Below the pieces are notes generated by a model. The model searched no databases and was not told where the DNA came from. It was given only the letters and a program-made list of their open reading frames with translations. Below are positions 24,295 to 33,884 of a stretch of 46,407 bases of DNA, piece after piece. Where the stretch lies: positions 1 to 46,407 of the forward strand of contig CAJTOL010000026.1 in the NCBI GenBank assembly GCA_910577645.1, read 5' to 3'. This DNA comes from an uncultured Lachnospiraceae bacterium. Its GTDB lineage: Bacteria; Bacillota; Clostridia; Lachnospirales; Lachnospiraceae. Numbering within the stretch: the stretch's first letter is position 1; each line of letters opens with the position of its first letter. The position numbers and the translations under genes were made by a program.

Positions 24295-25203
24295 ATGAGC
24301 AAAAAGCGTAATCCGGCAAGAAAAAAAGTCAAACAGTGGACCGGCTTTTTATATATATTGCCGTGGGTCCTGGGATTTGGGTGCTTTCAGCTATATCCTT
24401 TTGTCTCTTCCTTTTACTACTCATTTACCAACTATACCCTGTTGAATACGCCCCGGTTTGTGGGGCTTGGCAATTACATAACTTTATTTACTGCAGATAA
24501 ACAGTTTCTTGAGACGATGAAAATTACAGGCGCCTACGCTCTGATGTCGGTGCCGTTAAAGCTGGCTTTTGCGTTGTTTATCGCCAGCATATTAAATGCC
24601 AAGGTAAAGGGGATTGGCATCTACCGAAGCCTGTATTATCTGCCTTCCATCTTGGGCGGCAGCGTGGCGGTGTCCGTACTGTGGCGCGTGCTGTTTATGA
24701 AAGACGGAGCCATAAACCGGTTTATGGGGATTTTCGGACTTCCGGCAGTAAACTGGCTGACGGATCCGGATATTGCGCTCTTTACTTTAAGTATGCTTCA
24801 GATATGGCAGTTCGGTTCTGCCATGGTGATTTTTTTGGCTGCTTTAAAGCAAATCCCTTCCGACCTTTATGAGGCGGCGGAGATGGACGGAGCAGGAAGA
24901 TTCCGGAAGTTTTTCAATATCACCCTGCCTCAGATCAGTTCCGTTCTGTTCTTCAACCTGATCATGCAGTCTATCCAGGCGCTTCAAAATTTTACCTCTG
25001 CATTCGTCATCACCGGAGGCGGCCCTATGAAGAAGACCTACATCATCGGTATGAAACTCTATGATGACGCATTTAAGTACTATAAAGTGGGATATGCCTG
25101 TGCGGAATCCTGGATTCTCTTTTTGGTAATCCTGGCTCTGACTCTGCTGGTGTTCCGCTCTTCCAGCGCATGGGTATACTACGCAGATGAAGGAGGAAAA
25201 TAA
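24295..25203 (+). CDS. Carbohydrate ABC permease, MalF/UgpA type
   Basis: This encodes 302 residues. ATG 24295 follows TGGAGG; the frame is open further upstream across the hairpin but without homology sense. Six membrane helices; N-terminal helix FLYILPWVLGFGCFQLYPFVSSFYYSF, the GIYRSLYYLPSILGGS segment, and the EAA loop (SDLYEAAEMDGAGRFRKFFNITLPQI). It partners with the next permease and an ATPase not encoded here; such CUT1 systems often share an MsmX-type ATPase encoded elsewhere. Confidence 0.92.
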   Translation: MSKKRNPARKKVKQWTGFLYILPWVLGFGCFQLYPFVSSFYYSFTNYTLLNTPRFVGLGNYITLFTADKQFLETMKITGAYALMSVPLKLAFALFIASILNAKVKGIGIYRSLYYLPSILGGSVAVSVLWRVLFMKDGAINRFMGIFGLPAVNWLTDPDIALFTLSMLQIWQFGSAMVIFLAALKQIPSDLYEAAEMDGAGRFRKFFNITLPQISSVLFFNLIMQSIQALQNFTSAFVITGGGPMKKTYIIGMKLYDDAFKYYKVGYACAESWILFLVILALTLLVFRSSSAWVYYADEGGK

Positions 25204-26052
25204 ATGAAACGCGAACAAAAACAAAATCTGTGGCGTCACATCATCCTGATTAGCGTGGGATTTTTTCTCCTGTACCCGGTGATCTTCATGGTGTTTGCTT
25301 CTTTTAAAAACAGTAACGAGATCTTTGCTTCCTCAAATCTCCTGCCGGAGAAGTGGCTTTTTGAAAACTATACAAATGGCTGGTCAAGCGGCGCTACCGG
25401 CACGGTTACTTTTACAAACTTTTTTATCAATACGTTTGTTCTGGTAATCCCGGTGGTGGCAGCTACGGTAATTAGCTGCACTCTGGCGGCATATGGGTTC
25501 GGACGGTTTGATTTTCCGTTTAAGAAGATTCTGTTTCTGGTATTGATGGCCACCCTGATGCTTCCTAATACAGTTATCATTATCCCTCGTTTCATGCTTT
25601 TTAAGAAAATAGGGTGGCTGGACAGCTATTTGCCGTTTTTCGTGCCGGCCCTCTTTGCCGCCTATCCATTTTTCATCTTTATGATTATTCAGTTTTTGCG
25701 GGGAGTCCCCTCTGAGCTGGATGAATCTGCCAAGATGGACGGCTGTAATTCCTTCCAGATCCTGATCCACATCCTGCTGCCCATCTTGAAGCCGGCTGTT
25801 TTTTCCGCAGGTCTGTTCCAGTTTTTGTGGACTTGGAATGACTTTTATAACCAGTTTATTTTTATCAATACCCCGGCAAAATTTACACTGTCTCTGGGCC
25901 TGCGGCTTTCTATTGACGCATCTACAGAGGCGGTAAAATGGAATGAGGTTATGGCTATGTCCGTCTGTTCTGTGATACCCTTATTTGTTTTGTTTTTCTG
26001 TGCACAGAGATATTTTGTTGACGGCATTGCCACATCCGGTTTGAAAGGATAA
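25204..26052 (+). CDS. Carbohydrate ABC permease, MalG/UgpE type
   Basis: This encodes 282 residues, starting directly after the previous stop, with AGGAGG inside the end of the upstream gene. Six helices; KNSNEIFASSNLLPEKWLFENY typical of MalG N-termini, an LMATLMLPNTVIIIPRFMLF segment, EAA loop (SELDESAKMDGCNSFQILIHILLPIL) and a C-terminal FVDGIATSGLKG. It completes the membrane channel of the importer. The next gene (1174 residues) starts 33 bases later, probably on the same transcript. Confidence 0.92.
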   Translation: MKREQKQNLWRHIILISVGFFLLYPVIFMVFASFKNSNEIFASSNLLPEKWLFENYTNGWSSGATGTVTFTNFFINTFVLVIPVVAATVISCTLAAYGFGRFDFPFKKILFLVLMATLMLPNTVIIIPRFMLFKKIGWLDSYLPFFVPALFAAYPFFIFMIIQFLRGVPSELDESAKMDGCNSFQILIHILLPILKPAVFSAGLFQFLWTWNDFYNQFIFINTPAKFTLSLGLRLSIDASTEAVKWNEVMAMSVCSVIPLFVLFFCAQRYFVDGIATSGLKG

Positions 26053-26085
26053 GAGATTCACTATTATATCAGGAGGATTAAGAAT

Positions 26086-29000
26086 ATGGAGAAACAGGAA
26101 GGTTTGTTATTCCGGCTGTCCGGCCAGCAGGGAAGCTGTCCGGAGACAGCCGGAGGGGATCCGGTTCCCAACTTTTTTAAAGATATAGAAATCATTGACA
26201 GCGGCGTAAAGGGAAAAGCCCTTCGCTGCCTTCCAACCCAGCTTCTGGCTTACTGGGCACCGGGCAACATTTATTCCCAGCAAGGAACCGTAGCCTTTTT
26301 CTGGAGGAGCCGCACCCCCTTAGGAGAAACGGAATTCCCGCTGTTTCGGGTGTCTTTTGCAGATCACAGCAGCTGGGACGCTTTGTTTATGCGAATTGAT
26401 TATAATGGCGGCGGCATTGATGCCTTTGTTACGGATATCAATTTAAGCCGTCTTCGGATTTCTCACAAATTTGAGACTCTGCCGTCGCCAAAACAATGGT
26501 TCCATATTGCTTTTACCTGGGATGAGACTGTGGGGGTGAGACTTTATATTGATGGAAAAAAAGCAGGATCCATAGATGAGACAGCTCTTCTTTATGCCGG
26601 ACTTGACCAGTTTGGAACCCATTCCCGTATCATCAGCAACGCTCAGGTGCAGTCCAGCTATAATTATATGCGTACCGGGGATTTTGATGAGATCCGCATT
26701 TATGACCGGATGCTTGACGAAAAACAGGTGGAGGCTCTGAGCAGGGCAGAGGAGCCGGCGCTTTCCCCATTGCCTGAAAGAGACTTAAAAGACAGGGTCC
26801 AGAATGACCGCTGGCAGAGACGGTATGGCTTTGACGCTGAGGTGATCCCCGCCCCCATTTCCCATCGGTATACCAAAGTCCGGAAGGTAGAGATCCACGA
26901 TGCCTGGGATCAGAAGCGTTGGTGGTGGAAGGGCTGTGACGGGATCCGTGAGACTACTTGGCCCGGGGTTTATAACCGGTCCGGACTGCCGGGGCGGTGC
27001 GACTACTTTGTGCTTCCGGACTGGGACTGCTATTCTGTTTCCGGAAAAGAGATTACCTTTATTCCTCTGGCAGACGAATATTTTAACCAGGTGGAGATCA
27101 GCGGTTCTGCAGAAGGGACTTTGCGGATACATGGACGGATGGAAGAGCAGTACGAAGGGCGAAGGCTTTCCTGTGAGCGCAGTGTACTGCGCCTTCCGGA
27201 ACCGGTGCGGAACGTGGAAGTAACATTTACCAATGATGTGATAGAGGAGCCTATCGGGGATATTACCCTGCTTTTGGTAGAGCCCGGATGCTGTCCAAAA
27301 GAGGCCAGAAAAGAGCGGTTTTATCTTAGCGGCAGGCCGGCGGAATCTGAGGCAAAAAAGGATGCCTTTTTAGAGGCGGAGAAGTTTTTAAAAGGGCGTT
27401 ATATGGAAGATGAACGGCAGACCTTCTATGGAACCTTAGAGGAGCCGAAAGAAGCGGCGGCAGAGGATCCTGGCAAATCCCTTCCGGTCTGTCATATGCT
27501 CCTGCCTTACAGGCAGCAGGAAGACGAGGCAATGGACGGTCTGGTGTTCCACCTTCCGGCACTGTCTGCGGCGATTACTCACGGGGATTACATTCTGGTC
27601 AATATTCAGGTAAAGGATCCTTTGTGGATTTACCGGAATCTGATCCAGTTTACCTTTGCAGTGCGGCCGGGACAAGAAAAGGATATCTGGCTGGATATGA
27701 GAGACCGGATCCTGCCGGATGGAGGAATCTTGTATGTGTCAGTTGCCTTTTCCGCAAAGGTAAGCCAGGGGGAGATGGCATCTTCCTGGGCGGAGATTGT
27801 GTATAAAGACCGTGAGGAAGGGAAAAAAGAGCATATTGCTGACCGCTGGATCCAGGTAAAGGATAACTATGCCAATCTGGTGGAAGAGAATCCTTCTAAT
27901 GAACATTTCAATCTGTTTAACCGGTTTAAGAGGGATATCATGGATCTTTTGACGGTATGCCCGGAGCACAGGCTGGCTCAGGAATACTGGTATGATAAAT
28001 TTAAAACCAACAAACCGGAATTTCGCTTGTCCCCCTGTCCGGAGGGGGTGCCGGAGTGGGCATGGCGTCAGACAGAGTACATGGGATATGTAAAGCGCTA
28101 TATCCGCTGGTGGATTGACAAACGTCAGATCGAAAACGGTGAGTTTGGCGGCGGCCTGTCAGATGACGGCGATTTGACCGCCTGGTGGCCGGGACCGGCT
28201 ATGACCGGATGTATGCCGGAGAAAATTAAAACTTCACTGGCAACGGAACTGGAGGCCTTCTACGATCAGGGGATGTTCTCCAACGGCCTCTGCGCCATCC
28301 AGACCGATCAGCTTCATACATTGGAAGAAGGGATTCAGTGTCTGGGCCAGTGCCTGACGCTTATGCCGGATTCACCCAAATATCTGGAACGGGCCATGGA
28401 AAACGCCCGAGGCCTCCACTATGTTACCGGCTATAATGCAAAAGGCCACCGCCATATGCTGTCCGGCTACTATTCCGGGACTCGTATAGCTCTGGAGCAG
28501 TCATGGCATTATTCGGCGTCGGATTCCTTCCATGTGCTGCACCCAACCTATATGCTGGCTCGCTATAACGGCTCTCCCAAGGCAAAGAAGCTGGTTTTGG
28601 AGATGGCAGATGCCATGATGGATCATTACTATGACGGGAGACTGCATGTACAGATCGATATTGAGACGGATGAGGATCAGGTTCATGAGCGAACCAGAGA
28701 GTGGCCCCTGTTTTATGCCGCATGGCAGTTTACAGGAGACCGAAAATACCTGCAGCCCATTGCAGACGGGCTCTATGAACGGCAGCAGGATACCTGGAAA
28801 AGCCTTAGAGAGCTGGAAGAGAAGACGAAGATTGCCTATGAAAAGCTTTTAGAACAGGCGGCGCTGCGGGAATACATTAACACCGATGGACAGCTTTGGG
28901 TAGACCGGGGAGTGATTGATATTGCCCAGATTCAGAAAGACCGGATTGGCGGCGTGGCACACGAAAGATTCTCCCTGTACCCCAGGCATTTCATCCGCTG

Positions 29001-29610
29001 GGAGTTTGCGCCGGGAGAAGAGACGGACGTGGCGGTTTTGGTGACAAAAGGCGCGCCGGATCAGATTTGCTTCAGCGCCTATAATATGACAGACAAAACC
29101 GTCGCGGCAAAGATGACCTTTGAGGATGTGCTGCCAGGTATCTGGGAGATGAAACAGGGCTGCGGCAGGATGATTGGCGAATCAAAGGATATCGTTGTGA
29201 GCAAAGTGGAGGGAAGGCGATTCGATTCTGTCTTGATTGTCTTTGAACCCGGATGTTATACTACAGTAGAGCTGACATTGTCGGAGCCGGGCATTCCCTA
29301 CTGGGAGCAGCCGGACCTTGCCATCGAAAAAGAGGATATCATCGTGAAGGATTCCTGTATCCGTGTAATGGTTCATAATATTGGCGGCCGGGACAGTGTT
29401 CTTACCACCCTGGCCTTAAAAGACCCCAACGGGAATGTGCTGAGATCCAGCCAGATTCCGCCTATCCCGGCGCCTTCGGATCTTTATCCCAAGACCATGG
29501 AGATCCCCCTATGGACCAGAGGAATTAATTTGGAAGGGTGCTTTATTGAGCTGGATCCGGAGCAGAGGATGAATGAGATCACCAGAAACAATAACATAGT
29601 TTGGTTGTGA
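26086..29610 (+). CDS. Large cytosolic LamG / alpha-barrel / CARDB protein, putative glycan-active enzyme
   Basis: This encodes 1174 residues; AGGAGG precedes ATG 26086. There is no signal peptide or membrane helix, so it acts inside the cell on imported material. Residues about 40-220 look like a LamG/concanavalin-like fold (KQWFHIAFTWDETVGVRLYI, FDEIRIYDRMLDEKQVEAL). A Trp-rich middle part follows. About 600-960 is helical and resembles an alpha/alpha barrel of six-hairpin glycosidases or lyases, with GEFGGGLSDDGDL near 685, SWHYSASDSFH near 805 and HERTREWP near 866 as possible active-site stretches. About 1075-1170 resembles a CARDB beta domain (VMVHNIGGRDS). Flanking importer, isomerase and reductase genes suggest cleavage of an acidic or unusual oligosaccharide. 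Catalytic class not assigned. Confidence 0.6.
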   Translation: MEKQEGLLFRLSGQQGSCPETAGGDPVPNFFKDIEIIDSGVKGKALRCLPTQLLAYWAPGNIYSQQGTVAFFWRSRTPLGETEFPLFRVSFADHSSWDALFMRIDYNGGGIDAFVTDINLSRLRISHKFETLPSPKQWFHIAFTWDETVGVRLYIDGKKAGSIDETALLYAGLDQFGTHSRIISNAQVQSSYNYMRTGDFDEIRIYDRMLDEKQVEALSRAEEPALSPLPERDLKDRVQNDRWQRRYGFDAEVIPAPISHRYTKVRKVEIHDAWDQKRWWWKGCDGIRETTWPGVYNRSGLPGRCDYFVLPDWDCYSVSGKEITFIPLADEYFNQVEISGSAEGTLRIHGRMEEQYEGRRLSCERSVLRLPEPVRNVEVTFTNDVIEEPIGDITLLLVEPGCCPKEARKERFYLSGRPAESEAKKDAFLEAEKFLKGRYMEDERQTFYGTLEEPKEAAAEDPGKSLPVCHMLLPYRQQEDEAMDGLVFHLPALSAAITHGDYILVNIQVKDPLWIYRNLIQFTFAVRPGQEKDIWLDMRDRILPDGGILYVSVAFSAKVSQGEMASSWAEIVYKDREEGKKEHIADRWIQVKDNYANLVEENPSNEHFNLFNRFKRDIMDLLTVCPEHRLAQEYWYDKFKTNKPEFRLSPCPEGVPEWAWRQTEYMGYVKRYIRWWIDKRQIENGEFGGGLSDDGDLTAWWPGPAMTGCMPEKIKTSLATELEAFYDQGMFSNGLCAIQTDQLHTLEEGIQCLGQCLTLMPDSPKYLERAMENARGLHYVTGYNAKGHRHMLSGYYSGTRIALEQSWHYSASDSFHVLHPTYMLARYNGSPKAKKLVLEMADAMMDHYYDGRLHVQIDIETDEDQVHERTREWPLFYAAWQFTGDRKYLQPIADGLYERQQDTWKSLRELEEKTKIAYEKLLEQAALREYINTDGQLWVDRGVIDIAQIQKDRIGGVAHERFSLYPRHFIRWEFAPGEETDVAVLVTKGAPDQICFSAYNMTDKTVAAKMTFEDVLPGIWEMKQGCGRMIGESKDIVVSKVEGRRFDSVLIVFEPGCYTTVELTLSEPGIPYWEQPDLAIEKEDIIVKDSCIRVMVHNIGGRDSVLTTLALKDPNGNVLRSSQIPPIPAPSDLYPKTMEIPLWTRGINLEGCFIELDPEQRMNEITRNNNIVWL

Positions 29611-29621
29611 GGAAGATGCCG

Positions 29622-30434
29622 ATGAATTTAAGCTATACCACCCTGTCAATTCAGGAAAAGACTATTGAGGAAGCGGTAAATGTTGCAAAACAATGGGGGC
29701 TTTCCGGCATTGAGCTGAGGGGCCGTGAGCATAGCCATGCAGGGGTGGGGGATTCCTTCTCCTACCTGCTGCATGTGAAGCGGCTGATTGAGGAATCCGG
29801 CCTTCAGATTCCCTGTCTCACCGCCTACACCAGATTCTATCAGCCGGACCTTTCCGGCGTCCTCCATCAGGCGGAGGAGCTTTCAGAGATGCTCTGTCTG
29901 GCAGAATTTCTGGGGGCAAAGACGGTGCGGACCTTTATGGGGCCGGTACCGGAAGGGATGACTGTGGATCAGGCTATGGATCAAGCACGTGCAGGTTTTG
30001 ATGCGGTGACAAAGAAGATGGAAAACAGCCCGGTGAAAGTGGCGATTGAGACCCACGACTCGGTAAAAGACGGCAGGACCCTGGCCCGGCTCTTAAAAGG
30101 TGTGTCAAAAAAAATAGGCGTGCTTTTGGATATTATCCACCCCTGGGATATGGGGGAGTCCATAGAGGAGACTTGGGAGCTGGTGGGAGACCGGATTTAC
30201 CATGTCCATATTAAGGATATTGTGGAGACGGTTCCCGGCGGACGAATCTACAGCCCCATCGGCACAGGACGGATTCCTGTGGAACATATTATGAGATTTT
30301 TGATGGAAAAAGGGTATGAGGGCTTTTTCTCTCTGGAGTGGGAGAAAAGCGCGCCGGGATATTTGGGGGTATCTTTTGAGAAACAGGTGGAAAGTTTTAT
30401 GGCCATAGGGAAACAGATAGGAGGCGGACCATGA
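29622..30434 (+). CDS. Sugar phosphate isomerase/epimerase-like TIM barrel
   Basis: This encodes about 270 residues from ATG 29622 (GAGGAAG about 9 bases upstream; ATG 29616 and a TTG at 29601 are alternatives). Xylose-isomerase-like AP_endonuc_2 barrel: NLSYTTLSIQEKTIEEAVNVA, GLSGIELRG, VAIETHDS with a metal-binding Glu, GVLLDIIHPWD, YHVHIKD with His, and FFSLEWEKS with Glu, the usual metal ligand set. It probably isomerises or epimerises a keto-sugar released by the 1174-residue enzyme. Its stop overlaps the next start (ATGA). Confidence 0.85.
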   Translation: MNLSYTTLSIQEKTIEEAVNVAKQWGLSGIELRGREHSHAGVGDSFSYLLHVKRLIEESGLQIPCLTAYTRFYQPDLSGVLHQAEELSEMLCLAEFLGAKTVRTFMGPVPEGMTVDQAMDQARAGFDAVTKKMENSPVKVAIETHDSVKDGRTLARLLKGVSKKIGVLLDIIHPWDMGESIEETWELVGDRIYHVHIKDIVETVPGGRIYSPIGTGRIPVEHIMRFLMEKGYEGFFSLEWEKSAPGYLGVSFEKQVESFMAIGKQIGGGP

Positions 30435-31432
30435 GATTAGCATTTGAAGAAGTAAAAAAGACCATGCAGGAGATTTTGATAAAGCATGGCTGCAGCCAGG
30501 AGAAGGCGGAGAAGGTGGCCCATGAGATGGGGCGAAATTCTCTGGAGGGAACTTACACCCACGGGATCAACCGTTTTGCCAGGCTGGTGAGAAACATAGA
30601 AGAAGGAATCGTAAATCCGGAGGCGGATCCGGAGACCATAGCCGAATTTGGCGGTATGGTCCGGATAGACGGGCATTTGGGGCTGGGGGTGATAAATGCC
30701 TGGTACGCTATGGAACAGGCCATAGAAAAGGCAAAGCTTCATGGGATCGGCTTGGCGGCATTAAAGAACACCAATCACTGGATGCGGGCGGCTACCTACG
30801 GCTGTCAGGCCTGCGACGCAGGAATGGCTGGGATCTGCTTTACCAACACCATACCCAATATGCCTACCTGGGGCGCAATAGACTCCCGCCTGGGTAATAA
30901 TCCTATTGTTTTTGCATTTCCCAGAAAAGGCGGCCATTTGATAGTAGATGCCGCCATGTCCCAGTTTTCTTACGGCGCATTGGAGCTGGCATGCCTGCAG
31001 GGGCGAAAGATGCCTGTAGACGCCGGATTTGACGCTGAAGGCAATCTGACCCGGGAGCCGGAAGCAGTCATCCAATCCCGGCGGATTCTTCCCACCGGAT
31101 ACTGGAAAGGCGCGGCCATGTCCTTTTTGCTGGATGTTTTTGCATCCGCCTGCTCCGGCGGAAACAACGTTTGCCAGATCGGAAAGCTGGAAGGCGATGA
31201 GCATGGGGTATCCCAGATTTTCCTGGCCATTAACTATAAAGCTCTGGTGCCGGAGGCAGAGGCGGAGCGGATCGCAGAAGATGCAGTATCGGATCTTCTG
31301 GCTTCCCAAAAAGATGACAAAACCCATCGCATTACTTACGCCGGACAGAAGGCAGGGGAGGCAAAAAAGGACAATCAGGCCAATGGGATTTTGGTGGATG
31401 AACGGGTGTGGAGTGAGATTTTATCTCTGTAA
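30431..31432 (+). CDS. dlgD: YiaK/DlgD-like 2,3-diketo-L-gulonate reductase (Ldh_2 family)
   Basis: This encodes 333 residues, close to the length of E. coli YiaK/DlgD. Shared patterns include THGINRFARLVRNIE near residue 40, GLAALKNTNHWMRAATYG, ICFTNTIPNMPTWGA, RLGNNPIVFAFP, FSYGALE, ILPTGYWKGAAMSFLLD and GVSQIFLAI. The family uses NAD(P)H to reduce 2,3-diketo-L-gulonate or a similar 2-keto acid, in L-ascorbate or uronate breakdown. Start ATG 30431 overlaps the previous stop, showing coupling. The last 12 bases overlap the 3' end of the convergent kinase gene. The exact substrate here may be another keto-uronate-like compound. Confidence 0.85.
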   Translation: MRLAFEEVKKTMQEILIKHGCSQEKAEKVAHEMGRNSLEGTYTHGINRFARLVRNIEEGIVNPEADPETIAEFGGMVRIDGHLGLGVINAWYAMEQAIEKAKLHGIGLAALKNTNHWMRAATYGCQACDAGMAGICFTNTIPNMPTWGAIDSRLGNNPIVFAFPRKGGHLIVDAAMSQFSYGALELACLQGRKMPVDAGFDAEGNLTREPEAVIQSRRILPTGYWKGAAMSFLLDVFASACSGGNNVCQIGKLEGDEHGVSQIFLAINYKALVPEAEAERIAEDAVSDLLASQKDDKTHRITYAGQKAGEAKKDNQANGILVDERVWSEILSL

Positions 31433-33166
31433 ACCGGTATTGAGATCCCGGATTCGGATCTCCACGGAAAAGCCTTTTTCAGGCTGACCATCTAAAAGAA
31501 TAGAACACTGGGATGGTGAAAAACGAAGCTGCAGTCTGCGGAACAGATTTTGAAGGCCAATATGGGACTCCTGAAAACCTTCAAAATCCGGGAGAGTGGA
31601 TTGCAGCTTTTTTAAATTTTCAGGGGTGATCCCTATACCGTCATCTTTTACCAGGATACGAAGGCCTTTTTCTTCATAAGGGCCGGCCTGGATCCGGATA
31701 TGGAGAGGCCTGTCCTGGCTCTGCATGCCGTGCTTGATGCTGTTTTCAATGACAGGCTGGAGGATCAGTTTGGGGATGGGATAAGCAAGGACTTCCTCAT
31801 CAATGTCCCACAGGACCTCCAGCTGATCGGTGTGCCGCCTGGACATGAGGGACGTATAATATCCGGTAGCCTGGATTTCCTGCTCTAAGGAAACGTCAGC
31901 ATTGGGGGAGGAAAGGCTGTACTGAAGGAAACGGGCCAACTGCTGGATCATCTCGTTGGCGGCTGTCGGGCGCTTTGCCATCCGCAGGATCTCAAAATCG
32001 ATCATCTGCAGGGTATTGGATAAAAAATGAGGGTTAATCTGATACTGGAGGGCGGAAAGTTCCAGGGTCATGGCCTGGAACCGCTGTTCATTAAGAGAGA
32101 CCTGTAAAAAATCTCTCTGGGTAAAGGTCTGGATCATATTGGTGATAATATGGCTGTAAAGGCTGTTATCATGGCTTTTCACAGGGGGAAGCTCCTGGTG
32201 GGAGATGGCTGCCTCCATCAGATCCAGGATGGAGTACAGATGGCGGGATACATTGACGGCATAGCGGATAGAAAATAATACCGCTAAAATGATGCAGACT
32301 CCGCCGGCGATAACGGACAGCGCCATCAGCCGCCGGATGTTGGAATAGATCTCCTTTTTGGGGACAGCGGAGATAAAATCTAATCCGGTGCCTGCAGAGT
32401 GGGTTTTAAATACCAGCATACCGCCGATCTCCATAGGGGTATGGGAGTGGTCGCCGTTATCCAGCTTTTCCAGGATCTCAGGAATATGGCGGTCCTGGGA
32501 CGAGGAAAGAAGAAGGGTTCCGTTGTCTACGAACATGATAATCTCGCCGTTTTTCAGGTTTAGATTCTGAAACAGCCGTTTAAAGTAAGAGACTACGATA
32601 TTGACTGCCACTACATGGCCCTTGTTGTTTTCCTGTACCACCGTCAGATAATCCTGAGACGTCTTGATCCCGGGATAGATAGTGGCCTGCCGTCTAATCA
32701 GGCGGTAGGGGGAATTTCCGCCACAGATTTCCAGCCAATTAGTATCTACAAAGCCGTCCAAAGTGTAAATGTGGGCGCCGCTGGTGAGATATTTGCCGCG
32801 GCTGTTGGGGATATAGACGTAGATGCTGTCAATATAGCTGCGGGAATTGACAATGGCGTTTAACTGGGAAGAGGTCTGAGTTAAGGTCCGGAAATTGATA
32901 TAATCCAGAGAATCAGCCTCTAAGATCTGATAGATGGAGTTGGCATAGGTGGGAAGATTCAAAAGATTCATGACTTTGTTGGAATCGTTTAGTAAAAGCT
33001 CCATATTTTCCTGGATCAACGCCAGCTTATTATGGTTTTCTTCCTGGAGAATCTTCTCTTCTGACGGCAGTAAAACAGCGATGAAGATCAGGGTGATCAA
33101 AATAGTGGGAAGCAATGTGAAGATCAGGATCCGGGTCAGATTTTCAAAGAAAAATTTTTTACGCAT
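31421..33166 (-). CDS. Sensor histidine kinase, YesM/LytS type
   Basis: This encodes 581 residues. ATG at 33166 follows GAAGGAGGATTCTG; a longer frame inside the upstream gene is not used. Helix 1 is near residues 10-32, an extracellular Cache-like sensor segment of about 260 residues (SIYVYIPNSRGKYLTSGAHIY, DYLTVVQENNKGHVVAVNIV), helix 2 near 285-307, then QINPHFLSNTLQMIDFEI with the phospho-His and HATPase QPVIENSIKHGMQ and DDGIGITPENL. It is last in an operon with two response regulators and overlaps the nearer one by 8 bases. It likely senses the sugar imported by the 22794-26052 system. Confidence 0.93.
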   Translation of the reverse strand: MRKKFFFENLTRILIFTLLPTILITLIFIAVLLPSEEKILQEENHNKLALIQENMELLLNDSNKVMNLLNLPTYANSIYQILEADSLDYINFRTLTQTSSQLNAIVNSRSYIDSIYVYIPNSRGKYLTSGAHIYTLDGFVDTNWLEICGGNSPYRLIRRQATIYPGIKTSQDYLTVVQENNKGHVVAVNIVVSYFKRLFQNLNLKNGEIIMFVDNGTLLLSSSQDRHIPEILEKLDNGDHSHTPMEIGGMLVFKTHSAGTGLDFISAVPKKEIYSNIRRLMALSVIAGGVCIILAVLFSIRYAVNVSRHLYSILDLMEAAISHQELPPVKSHDNSLYSHIITNMIQTFTQRDFLQVSLNEQRFQAMTLELSALQYQINPHFLSNTLQMIDFEILRMAKRPTAANEMIQQLARFLQYSLSSPNADVSLEQEIQATGYYTSLMSRRHTDQLEVLWDIDEEVLAYPIPKLILQPVIENSIKHGMQSQDRPLHIRIQAGPYEEKGLRILVKDDGIGITPENLKKLQSTLPDFEGFQESHIGLQNLFRRLQLRFSPSQCSILLDGQPEKGFSVEIRIRDLNTGLQR

Positions 33167-33884
33167 CAGAATCCTCCTTCCTTGCAGCCTGGCAGTATTG
33201 ATAGGGGGAAGCTTTATAATACCGGGTAAAAGCCTGGGTAAAGCTGCGGAAATTCTGGTAGCCGGACTGTAAGGCGGCGCTCCGGGCATCTATCCCCTGA
33301 TCCAGAAGCTCCCTGGCCCGGGTCATACGGCAGGCAAGAAGACGATCAGAAAAATTTTCATTATATACCTGTTTGAAAATCTGGGAAGCATAATTAGGAG
33401 ACAGTCCTACCCGGCCGGCGGCTCCTGAAAGGGTGGCATGGGCGGGATTTTCCTCCATGTAACGCAGGATTTTCTGAGCAATCTCCTGATAGTAGCCCTG
33501 GTAAGAGGTTTCTGTACGGGGAGAAGTCAGGTTCTTTATCGTATCCGTCAGTTCCTGATAGTCAACGGGTTTTGTAATGTATTGACATACGCCCAGCCGC
33601 AAAGCCTTTTGGGCATAGGCAAAGTCTGTATAGGCGCTTAAGAGAATCACCCGGGTCTCCGGATGGGATTTCTGGATATACCGGGCCAGTTCCAGGCCGT
33701 CCATCACAGGCATGCGGATGTCAGCCAGCACCAGGTCCGCACCGTATTTTTCTACATAGGAGAGGGCTTCCTGCCCGTTGGCAGCAGTGCAGGTTACAGC
33801 GATCCCCAGTTCTTCCCAGGGAAACAGATCGCGAAGCCCTTCCCGGATATTCTTTTCGTCATCAGCAATTACCAGTGAAATCAT
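33159..33884 (-). CDS. Response regulator, compact receiver plus AraC HTH (second of two)
   Basis: This encodes 241 residues. The receiver has Asp pair at 8-9, phospho-Asp55 in LVLADIRMPVMDG, and TKPVDYQEL Lys. The AraC HTH follows with only a short linker (SGAAGRVGLSPNYASQIFKQ; AALQSGYQNFRSFTQAFTRY), unlike the usual 400-550-residue YesN proteins. Its start overlaps the stop of the upstream regulator by four bases, and its end overlaps the kinase start by 8 bases, so all three are translated together. Confidence 0.92.
   Translation of the reverse strand: MISLVIADDEKNIREGLRDLFPWEELGIAVTCTAANGQEALSYVEKYGADLVLADIRMPVMDGLELARYIQKSHPETRVILLSAYTDFAYAQKALRLGVCQYITKPVDYQELTDTIKNLTSPRTETSYQGYYQEIAQKILRYMEENPAHATLSGAAGRVGLSPNYASQIFKQVYNENFSDRLLACRMTRARELLDQGIDARSAALQSGYQNFRSFTQAFTRYYKASPYQYCQAARKEDSDA

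Noticed and set aside
30761..31327. A 188-codon minus-strand frame
   Set aside because: It is entirely antisense to the DlgD-like gene, whose protein motifs are clear.
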